Of a DNA stretch of 64,000 bases, positions 31,764-41,657 are shown piece after piece (position 1 is the first letter of the stretch; the number at the start of each line of letters is the position of its first letter). Both the position numbers and the translations under genes were made by a program. Source of the DNA: Onthophagus taurus (lineage: Eukaryota > Arthropoda > Insecta > Coleoptera > Scarabaeidae); contig NC_091976.1 in assembly GCF_036711975.1 (NCBI RefSeq), positions 6,014,001 to 6,078,000 of the forward strand, read 5' to 3'. Under the pieces are notes generated by a model that was not told where the DNA came from, did not search any database, and saw nothing but the letters and a program-made list of their open reading frames with translations.

Positions 31764-32284
31764 TTCGTATGGCACGGGATTCCGGATTCTGAATACTAGT
31801 TTCACTCCCCTGAATAGAACTGAGACGTATACAACTGAGCGTCCCGGGTTCGAGTTTTCAAATGCCGAGTTTCGCGATTCACCGATTGGTGGGTTGTGCG
31901 GCTGCCTTTTCAATTTTTGCTCATGGCGAAAACATTTCTAAGAAAAAAATGATAACATAAACCGCAATCATGATTACTATAACCGAAAATTTTTGTATGT
32001 AGTATTACACGTCCGGCCCGTTCTTCGCAAAAGTGATAACAATATCCGATTGATAACATTATCCGTGATTCTAATAAGCGGCTACCACTGTACTTGAAAT
32101 GGTGTCTTATTGAGACTTCTCTGGTAAGTGGAATTTAAAATAAATCTAATTTGTAAATTGGTACCACTTCTTTGGGTTGTCGATACTGTGTTTTGCCAAG
32201 ACTGGTATGATAATTCGGTTTATCCTTTCTATTTGTCCATTTCGACGTGGAACTCCTGTCGTATGTATGTATGGATAGTGCATC

Positions 32285-32640
32285 CTCCCATCACACACTG
32301 GTCACATCAACCAGCCGAAGGATTTGCCAAAGGCTAGCACAGCTCTCAGAGGTGTGTTCCTAATATCATCTGTGGTTGGCCATTTTTCCCCGAAGGTCCT
32401 CATTCTGAGGTTGGTCAGAGAGGGGCAATCACACAAGAAGATGTGCCTGACCGTCTCGTCGTCCTGTTCGCAGGCTCGCCAGAGAGGGGGGGGGAGTCTA
32501 CAAGCTTCATGTTATGAAGGTGCTTATTTACCTTACAGTGTCCCGTGAGGAGACCTGTGGCAGTGCGAAGGGCACTTTTACCAAGCCCTACGAAGAACTG
32601 AGCTGTAGTTGCTGAAGGATATTTTAACAATTCCTTAGCA
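32285..32640 (-). pseudogene. LINE ORF2 C-terminal fragment
   Basis: Frames read ALRTATGLLTGHCKVNKHLH, then (shifted) LTNLRMRTFGEKWPTTDDIR and LAFAKSFGW. The L-T-G-H-x-x-x-N-x-H-L block followed by a Cys-containing stretch is the region after RNase H in R1/Jockey-like LINEs. A run of G at about 32486 causes one shift. No other part of this LINE is nearby, and it is a different lineage from the LINE at 9829-14036. Confidence 0.7.
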
Positions 32641-32654
32641 AGATTACAGCTCAG

Positions 32655-32915
32655 GATTCTATCTCACCAATTTAGGAATTCCTGTCATCATTAGGATATG
32701 ATTAGTACCTTCAACCTTGCAATAATCTTAAAATTCATGGGAAATGAATACAATTCCTCTATCCGAAATAATTCTTGCTGGGTTACCAAAATTAGCTTGT
32801 AGTCTCTTTATGCATGAAATAGTTTCTTTTGATGTCACAGTCTTAGTTGCGTACAAGCAAGTGAATTTTGTAAAATCAAAATAATCAATAACCACTAACA
32901 CATATTGAAAGTTTT
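32655..32915 (-). pseudogene. Gypsy integrase core fragment
   Basis: Reads VLVVIDYF, FTKFTCLYATKTVTSKETI and FGNPARIISDRG: the first two catalytic Asp regions of a Ty3/Gypsy integrase. About 85 residues with a shift and a stop. Its lineage resembles the Gypsy relic at 15325-16807. Confidence 0.75.
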
Positions 32916-33079
32916 TATTTGTAATCGCGGATCAAAACTTAAATTGTCTGTAAAATGCAAAAACTTACACAGTAATCCAAACCTGTATTCCCCATGGTTT
33001 TATAAAAAATGGTGTTCAATGATTCTTTTTCTTGAAAAATAAGGTTCCAATCGCGGTTGTGCAATTATTCCTTGTAAAA

Positions 33080-33450
33080 TTATGAGCCCTAAAAAAATTT
33101 TTAGGTTGTAGCTCAAGATGACTATCAAAAAATTGCTTGTCATACAAATTTATTTGCTCTGTAATTAATTTTATAAATTCTTCATCTAACTACTTCTCAA
33201 GATAAAGCAAGGGAACTTTTTTTGGCGTCGAAAGTTTTTCCAGGATGTGTTCCAGGAAATGGTGGTCTTTCTGCATTTTGAGATAACCATTCGTCAGAAA
33301 AAATGTTGTTGCTGGGATCAACTTGCTCAACTTCTTCATCATCTTCACTCTCACTATCGCTTATTTCCGTATCGTAGTCATATAATCATTGTCAGATGCC
33401 TGTCGGTACAGTTACTTTGTCATCACTGATATCACTTACATTCATTTTCA
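33080..33450 (-). pseudogene. piggyBac N-terminal fragment
   Basis: An acidic stretch (DTEISDSESEDDEEVEQVD) is followed by WLSQNAERPPFPGTHPG and EEFIKLITEQINLYDKQ, matching the layout of piggyBac-family N-termini (acidic region, P-F-x-G/P, then an E-x-I-x-x-I-x-x-x-x-N-x-Y helix). Interrupted by stops. No catalytic core follows. Confidence 0.5.
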
Positions 33451-33550
33451 TGGATACTAATAAGTAAAATATATAATAGCTTCTAAAGTAATTTATTGGG
33501 ATACACGACCAACACGACAAAGGCTAGATAATTGAAAACAGGCTTCCTTT

Positions 33551-33594
33551 TATCTTTACCGAACTTTTGGAAATTTTATTTTTCCTTCTTCAGA
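33551..33594 (-). ncRNA. damaged hammerhead in the inverted PLE repeat
   Basis: Inverted copy of the hammerhead at 35154-35197. Stem II GGAAA/TTTCC and the CTGAAGA core are kept, but the invariant GAA reads AAA and stem III AGCT reads AGTT, so self-cleavage is unlikely. Confidence 0.6.
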
Positions 33595-33899
33595 GGTAAC
33601 TACAATATTGAGAAAACAAAAGTTACAATAGTTAACAAACAAACATTTGAACAACTTACAAAAATGGATTACATAAAGGAACTGAACCAAAGCTAAACAT
33701 GAGGTCGCAAACATTGAGCACTAGACATATCTTATAAAAACTATACTTCTAATAATTCACTAAAGGTGAGTAATCAAAGATCAAACGATACTAAAAATCA
33801 TTACAAAGTTAATTTTGAAACTATAAAATAAGTATTACTTATAGATCAGATCTGATCATTATTAGATCAGACTATTAGTTTAAATTGGTATACTAAGCC

Positions 33900-34704
33900 A
33901 ACATATTCGGGGAGATATATCAACTTTCATTCAAACCATCCTCTCAATCAGAAATTGAACACTGTGGTTGCTATGGTTAACCGTGTCAGATCCATCTCTG
34001 ATGTCCGCTTTCTTGACTCTAACCTAAAAAAGCTCCGGGATATATTCGTCAACAACGGGTATCCGATAGGTCTAGTTAATAGAATTCTTTATCATAATGG
34101 TATTTACCATCGTAATATTAGTCAACCTTCTGAGGGTGACGACCGACACGACATATCTAGCCTCCCTGGCCCCCGGACCCACTTTGTTAAGATTCCCTTC
34201 GTCCCGAGGCTGACTGATAAACTTGTTTCAGTTCTGAGGTTTGACTCGGTTAGGTTTGCTAAATGCAATTCTTTGCCTCTATCCACCTGTTTTTCAAGGA
34301 CTAAGGATTTGGTTCCTAAAGGTTTACAGTCTAATGTTATTTATAGGGTTCCTTGCAATAATTGCGAAAAAACCTACATAGGCACTACCAGTCAGTATTT
34401 AGATGCTAGGATCAAACAACATAAACGTGATTGTCAATCTAGAGATGAAAACAAGAGTGCGTTGGTTCATCACCATGTTCTCAGTGGTCACCATTTTAAT
34501 TTTGAGAATTCTCAAATTGTTGATAAGGAATCAATTTATTCAAAGAGATTGTTCTTAGAGATGTTTTACATCAATAAAGAGGTTGATTCCTTAAACTTCA
34601 GAACTGACACCCAGAACCTTAGTTCTAGTTACAGTTACCTTGTTATGAAGGACTGGGGTAGAAGGGATCAGACATCGATTGAAGGTGATTCTTTGGTTTT
34701 CTAG
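33900..34704 (+). pseudogene. PLE protein C-terminus with GIY-YIG
   Basis: Open from about 33900 (GRYINFHSNHPLNQKL, before the first Met at 33955) to 34704. The N-terminal part is the end of the RT thumb; then VIYRVPCNNCEKTYIGTTSQ, the GIY-YIG nuclease motif with its preceding Cys pair, and an R-x-x-x-H block. The reverse transcriptase itself is missing through 5' truncation. A different PLE family from the tandem element at 16808-23454. Confidence 0.85.
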
Positions 34705-35153
34705 TTCTTTTTCTGTTTTTGTTTTCCTTTTTCATATTTTCAATTTTATTCCCCCTCTCAACGCCACCTAGTGGTTACTTTTAGTGTATTTGGTGTTTTG
34801 CCGTGACGACGGTTGGCCAGCCTTGTTTCTTTCCAGTTTTTGTGGTATAAAAAACTTACGTGACTTATTGCGTCTTAACTTTTAACGAAAAATTTTAACG
34901 TGTTCTTTTTGTAAGTAATACTTATTTTATAGTTTCAAAATTAACTTTGTAATGATTTTTAGTATCGTTTGATCTTTGATTACTCACCTTTAGTGAATTA
35001 TTAGAAGTATAGTTTTTATAAGATATGTCTAGTGCTCAATGTTTGCGACCTCATGTTTAGCTTTGGTTCAGTTCCTTTATGCAATCCATTTTTGTAAGTT
35101 GTTCAAATGTTTGTTTGTTAACTATTGTAACTTTTGTTTTCTCAATATTGTAG

Positions 35154-35197
35154 TTACCTCTGAAGAAGGAAAAATAAAATTTCCGAAAGCTCGGTAA
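35154..35197 (+). ncRNA. hammerhead ribozyme in PLE 3' region
   Basis: On plus: stem I TTACC/GGTAA (5 bp, with one bulged T), core CTGAAGA, one extra A, stem II GGAAA/TTTCC, GAA, palindromic stem III AGCT, cleavage-position C. The core is complete. It is placed about 450 bp after the PLE stop codon, as expected for a pseudo-LTR. Confidence 0.7.
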
Positions 35198-35369
35198 AGA
35201 TAAAAGGAAGCCTGTTTTCAATTATCTAGCCTTTGTAGTGTTGGTCGTGTATCCCAATAAATTACTTTAGTTCCTAACAGTAACGACCGTTACTACTCCT
35301 AAATTATAATAGCTTCGTTCCATTAAGCGCTTTTGACTGTCACGAACTCGTCAGTTGAAGCTAATTTAC

Positions 35370-36640
35370 ATGTAATTTTACCTGATAGAAGTAATTATGT
35401 CTTCTTTTTAATTGCATGCCGTCATTTTTAAATTCAAGACATAATCTTTCTTATTTGCAATTGTTTGTTCCAAAGATTGTCCGGATTTGTGGATGCTATA
35501 TAAACATTTAATTTCAATTATGAAATCACTTCCTAGGAGACCTATCAAAATAATATTAACTTTCATGTGGGTGTTCACTTTATATAATTGTTTTACCGTC
35601 AGGAGAAGCACCAAGAAATCCATGTTCCAAATCTATATATAACCCAGCAGGAGAAACGGAGAAACCAAATGCTCTTTCAAAGCGACTGCGTGTTACCGAT
35701 TCTTTTTCACTTCCGTACAACATTGCGGCACTTTTAAATGGACGGAATGATATTAATCGGTTCACCAAACACGCAGGGTTTGTTGTATCGCGCCTCTTCA
35801 CAACATACCTGAAGTTTGATGCAGTAAGCCGCTTTCGTTTTTCGTTAATATAAGTTTCTGAATTATATTGGGTTGTGGTAGATGTGGCTATCTCGTCGCG
35901 TTCATCTTTTGTTACCTATGATACGTATTTATAATGTAAAATTTCGGTATTGAAATACTACTACTATTTTTACTACTCATTGGCTACAAAAATTACACAT
36001 TCTACAACAAATTGTACTACATAAATACTCATAAATACAACAGTGTAGTAAAGTTAGCACTTTTAATAACATTCAAAATATATAACATACCTATATAGAC
36101 ATAATATATGTGTACATTATAATACACTTATATGTATGTTATAATTATGTAAAAATTGTAAAAAAAAAATAATTTGGTAGGAATATTAGTCACAACTAAA
36201 GTCTATTATTGTTAACTATCGCAAAACCTGCAAAGAATTTAACACTCTTTCTGATTCGGAAACCATTTAATAGCAAATTTGCCGTAATCTAGATCTCTAC
36301 ATCTGACATTCATGTTTTTGCGCTCGCGACGATATGCCTTAGGCCGCACAACGCTCCGTTTCCTCTGAATTTTAGAAATATGTTGCAAAAGACATTTACC
36401 GACCTGTGCTTTCCCGGCCGCTTGGAGACTAAAAGATCGTAGGTATATACTTTGTCAGATACCTTCATTGTACTGCAATCCCGCAATATATGCTCTATGT
36501 TGAAACGACCCTCGTTGCGTTAAGTTCAGTCGCTTTCCATAATTGAGCTTTGCCAATAGAGACATGTACAACTCTGTTTTGTTGTTTGTTTCCTTTTTTA
36601 CTAGTCGGAGCGCTTTTGCCACTAACTTTTCTAATGCACC
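35370..36640 (-). pseudogene. YqaJ-type nuclease gene relic, multi-exon
   Basis: Upstream frames (36640-36250) carry LNYGKRLNLTQRGSFQHRAY and a K/R-rich end. The YqaJ part is in two exons: about 35915-35597 (SAAMLYGSEKESVTRSRFE, FLGASPDG) and 35541-35408 (DFIIEIKCLYSI), with a 55-bp phase-1 intron (GTAAAA...TAG). The conserved S-P-D-G and E-I-K-C are YqaJ/lambda-exonuclease-like catalytic blocks. The frame shifts at about 35410, just before an LKRRHNYFYQ block readable in another frame. In animals such genes often travel with ISL2EU-type Harbinger transposons, but no partner is visible here. Confidence 0.7.
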
Positions 36641-36885
36641 TAAATATTCATATATTAATAATCATACTTAATTTTTAGTGGTTATACGTACCATTTATGT
36701 GGTACAATAAACCTGTGATTAAGGTGAGATATCAAACTATTATTAACCGATTTTGAGTACTGCACATAAATAACTTATCGCATCCCTCACACATTAACGC
36801 GACTTTGCTAACGAGCCCGGTCCGCTACTCTTTTGAAACAGAGAGTTTACCAAATGTACATGCATCCGTAAAATGTTCGACATTC
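36641..36885. other. no gene recognised
   Basis: A short AT-rich spacer between the YqaJ relic and the left end of the Tc1 element. Confidence 0.35.
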
Positions 36886-38152
36886 ACAATTCTGTTGAAA
36901 ATATATGATATTTTGGTTTTTCTCACATAACTTTTCTAATACTAGACGAATCTTCACACAATTTTCAGACAATGTATAACGAGTGAATAGAATTAGACGT
37001 GGTGGATACTCGGGGGCATCGTGAAGAAGAAACGAATGGTAGACTCGGCTAAAAGACAGGAACGTTGCGAGACTGTGCAATGAGAATCAACGACTCACTG
37101 CGGTGGACATTCGGAGAGAATTGTGGAGTGCTGCGCAGCGCCAACCGCCTACATCGACGATCAAGAGCTTGTTGCATCGAAATAAATTTTAATAAAATAT
37201 AGCTTCATCGTTAACCTAGAGTTTTAATAGTCTATAAATATTGAACGATGAATATTGAATCTACAATTGCTAAAGATCAAGAGGAGGCTGAAGGATGCGG
37301 GACTTATTGGTCGACGTCCAGTAAAGATACCACTCGTTTCAGCTAAGAACAGGAAGGTGCGCGTGGAGTGGCGAAAGCGCACCTCAACTGGACCCGGCAG
37401 CAGTGGGAGAAAGTCCTGTGGAGCGACAAGGGCAAGTTCCCGCTATTCGGATCTGATGATATATCGTGGATACGCTGTCCTACAGCTACTCGCTTCGATC
37501 CCAAGTACCTGCTTCCCACGTCGAAGCACGGCTGTGGTTCCGTCATGGTGTGGGTGTGCTTCAGCAACCCTGATCCGCATTACGGGCACCATGGACCGCC
37601 ACAAGTACAAGGACATTCAGCAGGATGACATGCTTCCCTGGGTACGCAAAAACATGGGTCGGTGGTTGGCTGTGCCAACAACACAACGATCCCAAGCACA
37701 CATCCTGGGACGTCGCCAACTGCTTCGCGCAGCGTCGATTGGCAGTAATGGACTGGTGCAGCCAGAGCCCGGATCTCAATATCATCTAACCGCTGTGAGA
37801 CACTCTGACGCAAGTTGACGGGCATTCGGGTCACTTCCGTCGAGGAGAAATTCCAGCAGCTGCAAGCGGAATGGAAGAAGATCGACCAGCCCAGTATCGA
37901 TGCATTGATCGATTCGAAGTATTAGGCTGCTCTACATGGCTTATTGGTACGCGATTGTTATGTTGATATTTCTTTAGTTATGATTTATTTTTGTTGACAT
38001 TGAACTCAAAGTTGAAACGGATTCTTCTACACAAGTCTATGTCATGTCAAATACATTGGAAAAGCTATGGTGAAAAGATTGTCTGATTTCATAAAGTTTC
38101 AAAAAAGTTATGTAGGAAAAACCAAATTATCATATACTTTTGAGGGGTACTG
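36886..38152 (+). mobile_element. Tc1-like element, fossil
   Basis: The right end read inward is CAGTACCCCTCAAAAGTATA and continues ATGATAATTTGGTTTTTCC; the left end carries the matching TATATGATATTTTGGTTTTT (from about 36898). The right flank is TA (38153-38154); the left extreme is degraded. It encloses a Tc1 transposase pseudogene. The interior is clearly more GC-rich than its surroundings. Confidence 0.75.
37070..37925 (+). pseudogene. Tc1 transposase, several frameshifts
   Basis: Pieces in order: a paired-like DNA-binding end (QRLTAVDIRRELW), RRLKDAGLIGRRPVKIPLVS, then in another frame HLNWTRQQWEKVLWSDKGKF, HGCGSVMVWVCFS, and in a third frame a stretch equivalent to the M-D-x-x-x-Y-x-x-I-L block and the region of the second Asp. 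At least three shifts. The catalytic acids are partly lost (D-K-G-K-F replaces the usual D-E-S-K-F). Confidence 0.85.
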
Positions 38153-38159
38153 TAGTGTA

Positions 38160-38784
38160 CATACACTGGAATTACAAAAATAATTTTTTTCATTTCAAAC
38201 CGAAAAGAAAGAAAATGTTTTTACGATTGACCTTCTTTAACCGTTTGAGCAAGAATATGGGTCCATATTCGTTTCTAAAGTGGATTTACAAAATATTGAT
38301 AAATACTAGAACTATCACTTTTGATAGACACCTGTTTAAAATTCAATTTATAATTTCAAAATTAATTTTTTTATTCATTTATTTATTTTAATTTTTGTTT
38401 GAGTGTCGAGTGGTGCGTGCGCAGAAATTTCAAAACGTGTAATGTAAGTAGTTATGTCTTTCAATAAATCCTCTTTTGTGTCCAGCCTTGAAGTGTATTA
38501 GTTCTTCCCTGTGAAACGAGTTATTCTTTGTGTAAATCTAAAAGTTGATTAAAAGAGTAAGAGTTAATTATAAACATTATCATATCCCGGAACTTACCTT
38601 TAATTTTCGGACGTTTACTATAAACTTTTTCGAGTTAACGTTAAATAATCTATTTTTTAAAATAAACTTTCTAGAACTTTTTTCGAACAACACCACATGT
38701 ACAGTAAACCTTCGCTAATCCGAATCAATTAAAACCAGCTCAATTCAGATTATGGAAGCATGCGGATTATTGAAGTCATATAAG
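38160..38784. other. no gene recognised
   Basis: AT-rich with one 83-codon open frame (38140-38391) lacking any recognisable motif. Confidence 0.35.
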
Positions 38785-38945
38785 TACGAAGGCTTTCACG
38801 GCCGGTGTGAATTAAACTAAGATTAGAACTAAAACTAGAACTAACACTAGAAACTTTCGGGTTTTGCCGTGCGTCTTTTAATAAAAGGTTTGACGTTTCG
38901 GATGCCATGTTGCAACCTTCTTCAGAAACTGGTTCGAAGTGAATA
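38785..38945 (-). repeat. PLE-type terminal fragment
   Basis: Starts GAAGGCTTTCACGGCCGGTG and includes short ACTAGAACT-type repeats, then a hammerhead. The same sequence recurs at 41462-41626 with about 85-90% identity by eye. No coding part is attached. Confidence 0.7.
38888..38930 (-). ncRNA. hammerhead ribozyme
   Basis: On minus: stem I GTTT/AAAC (4 bp), core CTGAAGA, one extra A, stem II GGTTGC/GCATCC (one U-U mismatch), GAA, palindromic stem III ACGT, cleavage-position C. The related copy at 41575-41620 has lost the core. Stem I is short. Confidence 0.6.
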
Positions 38946-41370
38946 AAATAAAAGAACGTATTTTGCATCGATACTTTCGGTTTTAGAAAGATTGTGTTTG
39001 TTTTAAAAATAAGATTTTTATTATTCACTTAAAACAATTGGTTTTACAAAGTTTGTTATTTAATTGATTAATTATAAGTTTTAAAGATTATAAAATTTTA
39101 TGTATAATAACTAAGACGTGCGATGTGGAGCGCGACCGGTTACTATCTTCTTCTTGATAAACGGTTCGCTCCTTTTATATGTTTCTGGTTATCTTGTCTC
39201 CTGTCCAGGAATTCATCGTTTATTCTTCGGGTGGATTCCTATTCACACCTCGTAACACTATAACTAAAATACACACCGTCGTTCTACTATGTCGAGCTCA
39301 AAACTAAAACTTTTTTGTTTAGTAAAAATAAAGTAAAAAAATACTATGTAGATATTACTTATCCACGCCTTCATTTACACAAGCTAATGGACTTTCCGTG
39401 GGAAGTAAATCCTTAACCATCCATAACCCGCGTGGCGGGTGATATTAGCCGGCGCATATATGCGCCTACCGCAGCGAAAGGGTTAAATAAATTCATCGCG
39501 ACCTCACTAAAAAGAAGTAAAATAAAGACCACAAACAACAAGATGTGATTAGCCTAACCGTATAGACTGTTCTAAAAGAACTCTTTTCCTGGCTTTAGCA
39601 GCCCGTGTTCGCTTGCGGCTTTTCGAAAGATACCGCGTCTTAGTACCTTTGAGGTTCCCTATCATCTGATTCAATTTTGCAAATTATAATAAATATTGTT
39701 ATATCTAAAGACAAATACCATGGAAATCGAGTGCACTTATTGGCAATAAAAATGCCAAAATAAAAAATTAAATCCCATCAACGTCATTGGTCAGTTGATC
39801 AAATGATAGTTCGGAGTGGTAGTTGGAGCTCGGGTTACCTGGCAACATTACGGCCGTAGGACTATAAAGTACCTGTTTACGCCCGCTAAATACTGATAAA
39901 AACCAAGATTTATAGATAAAAAAAAAATAAAAAAATAAATATTTACCTATTTTGATATTACTATTTTGTTACAATTGATTACTATTGACCTGTTTTTTGT
40001 TTGTACTCGATATCCATGAAATTAACTGTACCTACGTAATATTATGTATAAAATACTTATTAGTTCTAACGAAAGATACGTGAAAAGCTTTTTTCATCAA
40101 ATCTGTACAAACCCACCAATTGTCTATAATTTAATATAAAATAGTTCAAAATTGTATGAATATAAGGTGAAAAAGTAAAAATCAAAATAACAATATTCGG
40201 GATGCGACAAATCAAAAATGATTTATTCTAGACACAGAATAAAACACAAGACAAATTACAAGGCACCAGCACGTCATGCTTGTTTATGCTAATTAATCTA
40301 CTTATAGTTACTAACAAATATCACTACTGTAAATTCTTAAAAAAAGCACATAATTTAAAATACATCGTTGAACATTAACTATAAATATAACTAAATATTA
40401 AATACTGTTGGTTTATTCTTGACAAGACAAAGTAAAAATTTTACTGAAATAAAAAATGATTTTGGCTAACGAATACTAATAGTCAGAGTGTAAATAATAA
40501 ATTTCGAAGACGAAACTACTATACTTAACCTATTTTTAATTTCTATTTCTACACTATTATCGGTTTATTGTGTAATCTGCATAGTATTCGTACCTTTTGT
40601 AACAAACTAATAACGAACATCCAATTTGTATGCAATTGAAAATTATCAAAGCTAAAACACTCGCTAAAATCACAGACGCAACAAGTTAGAGAGCTTGAAA
40701 CAATCTGACAATAAGATCAAATAAGATTGAGACAATAAGAACTCCTTGCGAATGTCAGCCGCCTTCTAATGAGAGGCGTCACGCCCAATTAAAAAGTCTC
40801 GCATCTCGCCTGATACGAGTAGTGCTGGGAAGAATCGCTTCCAAATGCGAATTTTATTTATTTCCTCCAATCTGGCGTGGCGCGACATCTGTGAACGACA
40901 AGATCCCGAGTCAAACAGATCTCGAGTTTTAGAGGTCATCTCACGAACGTTGAACGTGTATTGACCCCATTTGGATCTCCAGGTGGTTAGGGTGTATGTA
41001 TTTATTTAACGATAATATTTAAACAGTTTAGAATACTAATTTATTTTAGTTATTACATGACTATTGTGTTCGTTAATACTATGTAGCTACGAATGCTTTT
41101 CGTTTAGAATTATTGACTACTTATGTATTTCATTTGTGTTCTATTGCTCAGCGTTATTGTAACCATGCGCCGATGGCCAAAGTGTAACTTAACACTTCCG
41201 ATAGCGAGGTGCATTGGACTTTACTTGAACTCGATAATTCAATAAAACTGTTTAATTGGCGATTTATGTACTTTGAATATTAAAATATGTCCATCACAAA
41301 CGTTTCACGCGGCCTTAAAAGATAATAAAACTATGTGTATTTTTTGCTAGATGGATGGTATTTATTTTTG
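38946..41370. other. mostly unrecognised; small TTAA-flanked hairpin piece
   Basis: The only structured part is 39408-39488, bounded by TTAA on both sides, with CCCTTTCGCTGCGGTAGG at one end and hairpins GGCGCATATATGCGCC and CCCGCGTGGCGGG: probably a piggyBac terminus or tiny MITE. 40740-40990 is relatively GC-rich but has no open frame. The rest is AT-rich with no gene seen. Confidence 0.4.
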
Positions 41371-41413
41371 GCTCTACCGGTTTCGAATGTTCTTTACATT
41401 CATCTTCAGGAGC
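41371..41413 (-). ncRNA. hammerhead ribozyme, best-formed of the set
   Basis: On minus: stem I GCTC/GAGC, core CTGAAGA, one extra T, stem II GAATGT/ACATTC (6 bp, perfect), GAA, a 6-nt palindromic stem III ACCGGT, cleavage-position A. All invariant bases are present. It lies just upstream of another PLE fragment and belongs to a different family from the others. Confidence 0.75.
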
Positions 41414-41657
41414 ATGCCACCTATTACAATAAAGAGAAAATTACATTAAATTGTAAAAACGAAGGCTTTCACGGCCGGTGTTAATTAAACTAAAACTAGA
41501 ACTAGCAGTAGCACTATCACTAGAACTAACACTAAACCTACAACTAGAAACTTTCGGGATAAGCCGTGCGTCTTTTGATAAAATTTTTGAGATTTCGGAT
41601 GCCATGTTGCAACCTTGTTTCTGAATGTTTTTTTATGATTTTATCTATACCATATCC

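Larger units (their letters stand above)
26401..32090 (-). mobile_element. pogo/Tigger element with nested insertion
   Basis: Left end CAGTGCACGCCGCTTAATGT and right end (reverse complement) CAGTGGTAGCCGCTTATTAG form imperfect terminal repeats of about 26 bp, flanked by TA on both sides (26399-26400, 32091-32092), as for Tc1/mariner/pogo. Subterminal copies of CCGATTGATAA lie at both ends. It holds a Tigger transposase pseudogene and, between about 28214 and 31763, an inserted THAP/P-type unit. Confidence 0.85.
33484..35304 (+). mobile_element. 5'-truncated PLE with long inverted repeats
   Basis: A 12-bp target duplication, TATAATAGCTTC, lies at 33472-33483 and 35305-35316. The ~360 bp at the left (about 33484-33845) are the reverse complement of the right end (about 34911-35280). 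Between them is the 3' part of a PLE gene. Inverted pseudo-LTR fragments beside 5'-truncated copies are a known PLE feature. Confidence 0.85.

Noticed and set aside
31835..31865. GGGTTCGAGTT resembling a tRNA B box
   Set aside because: No A box at a suitable distance, no foldable tRNA and no tail or duplication; not called as a SINE or tRNA gene.
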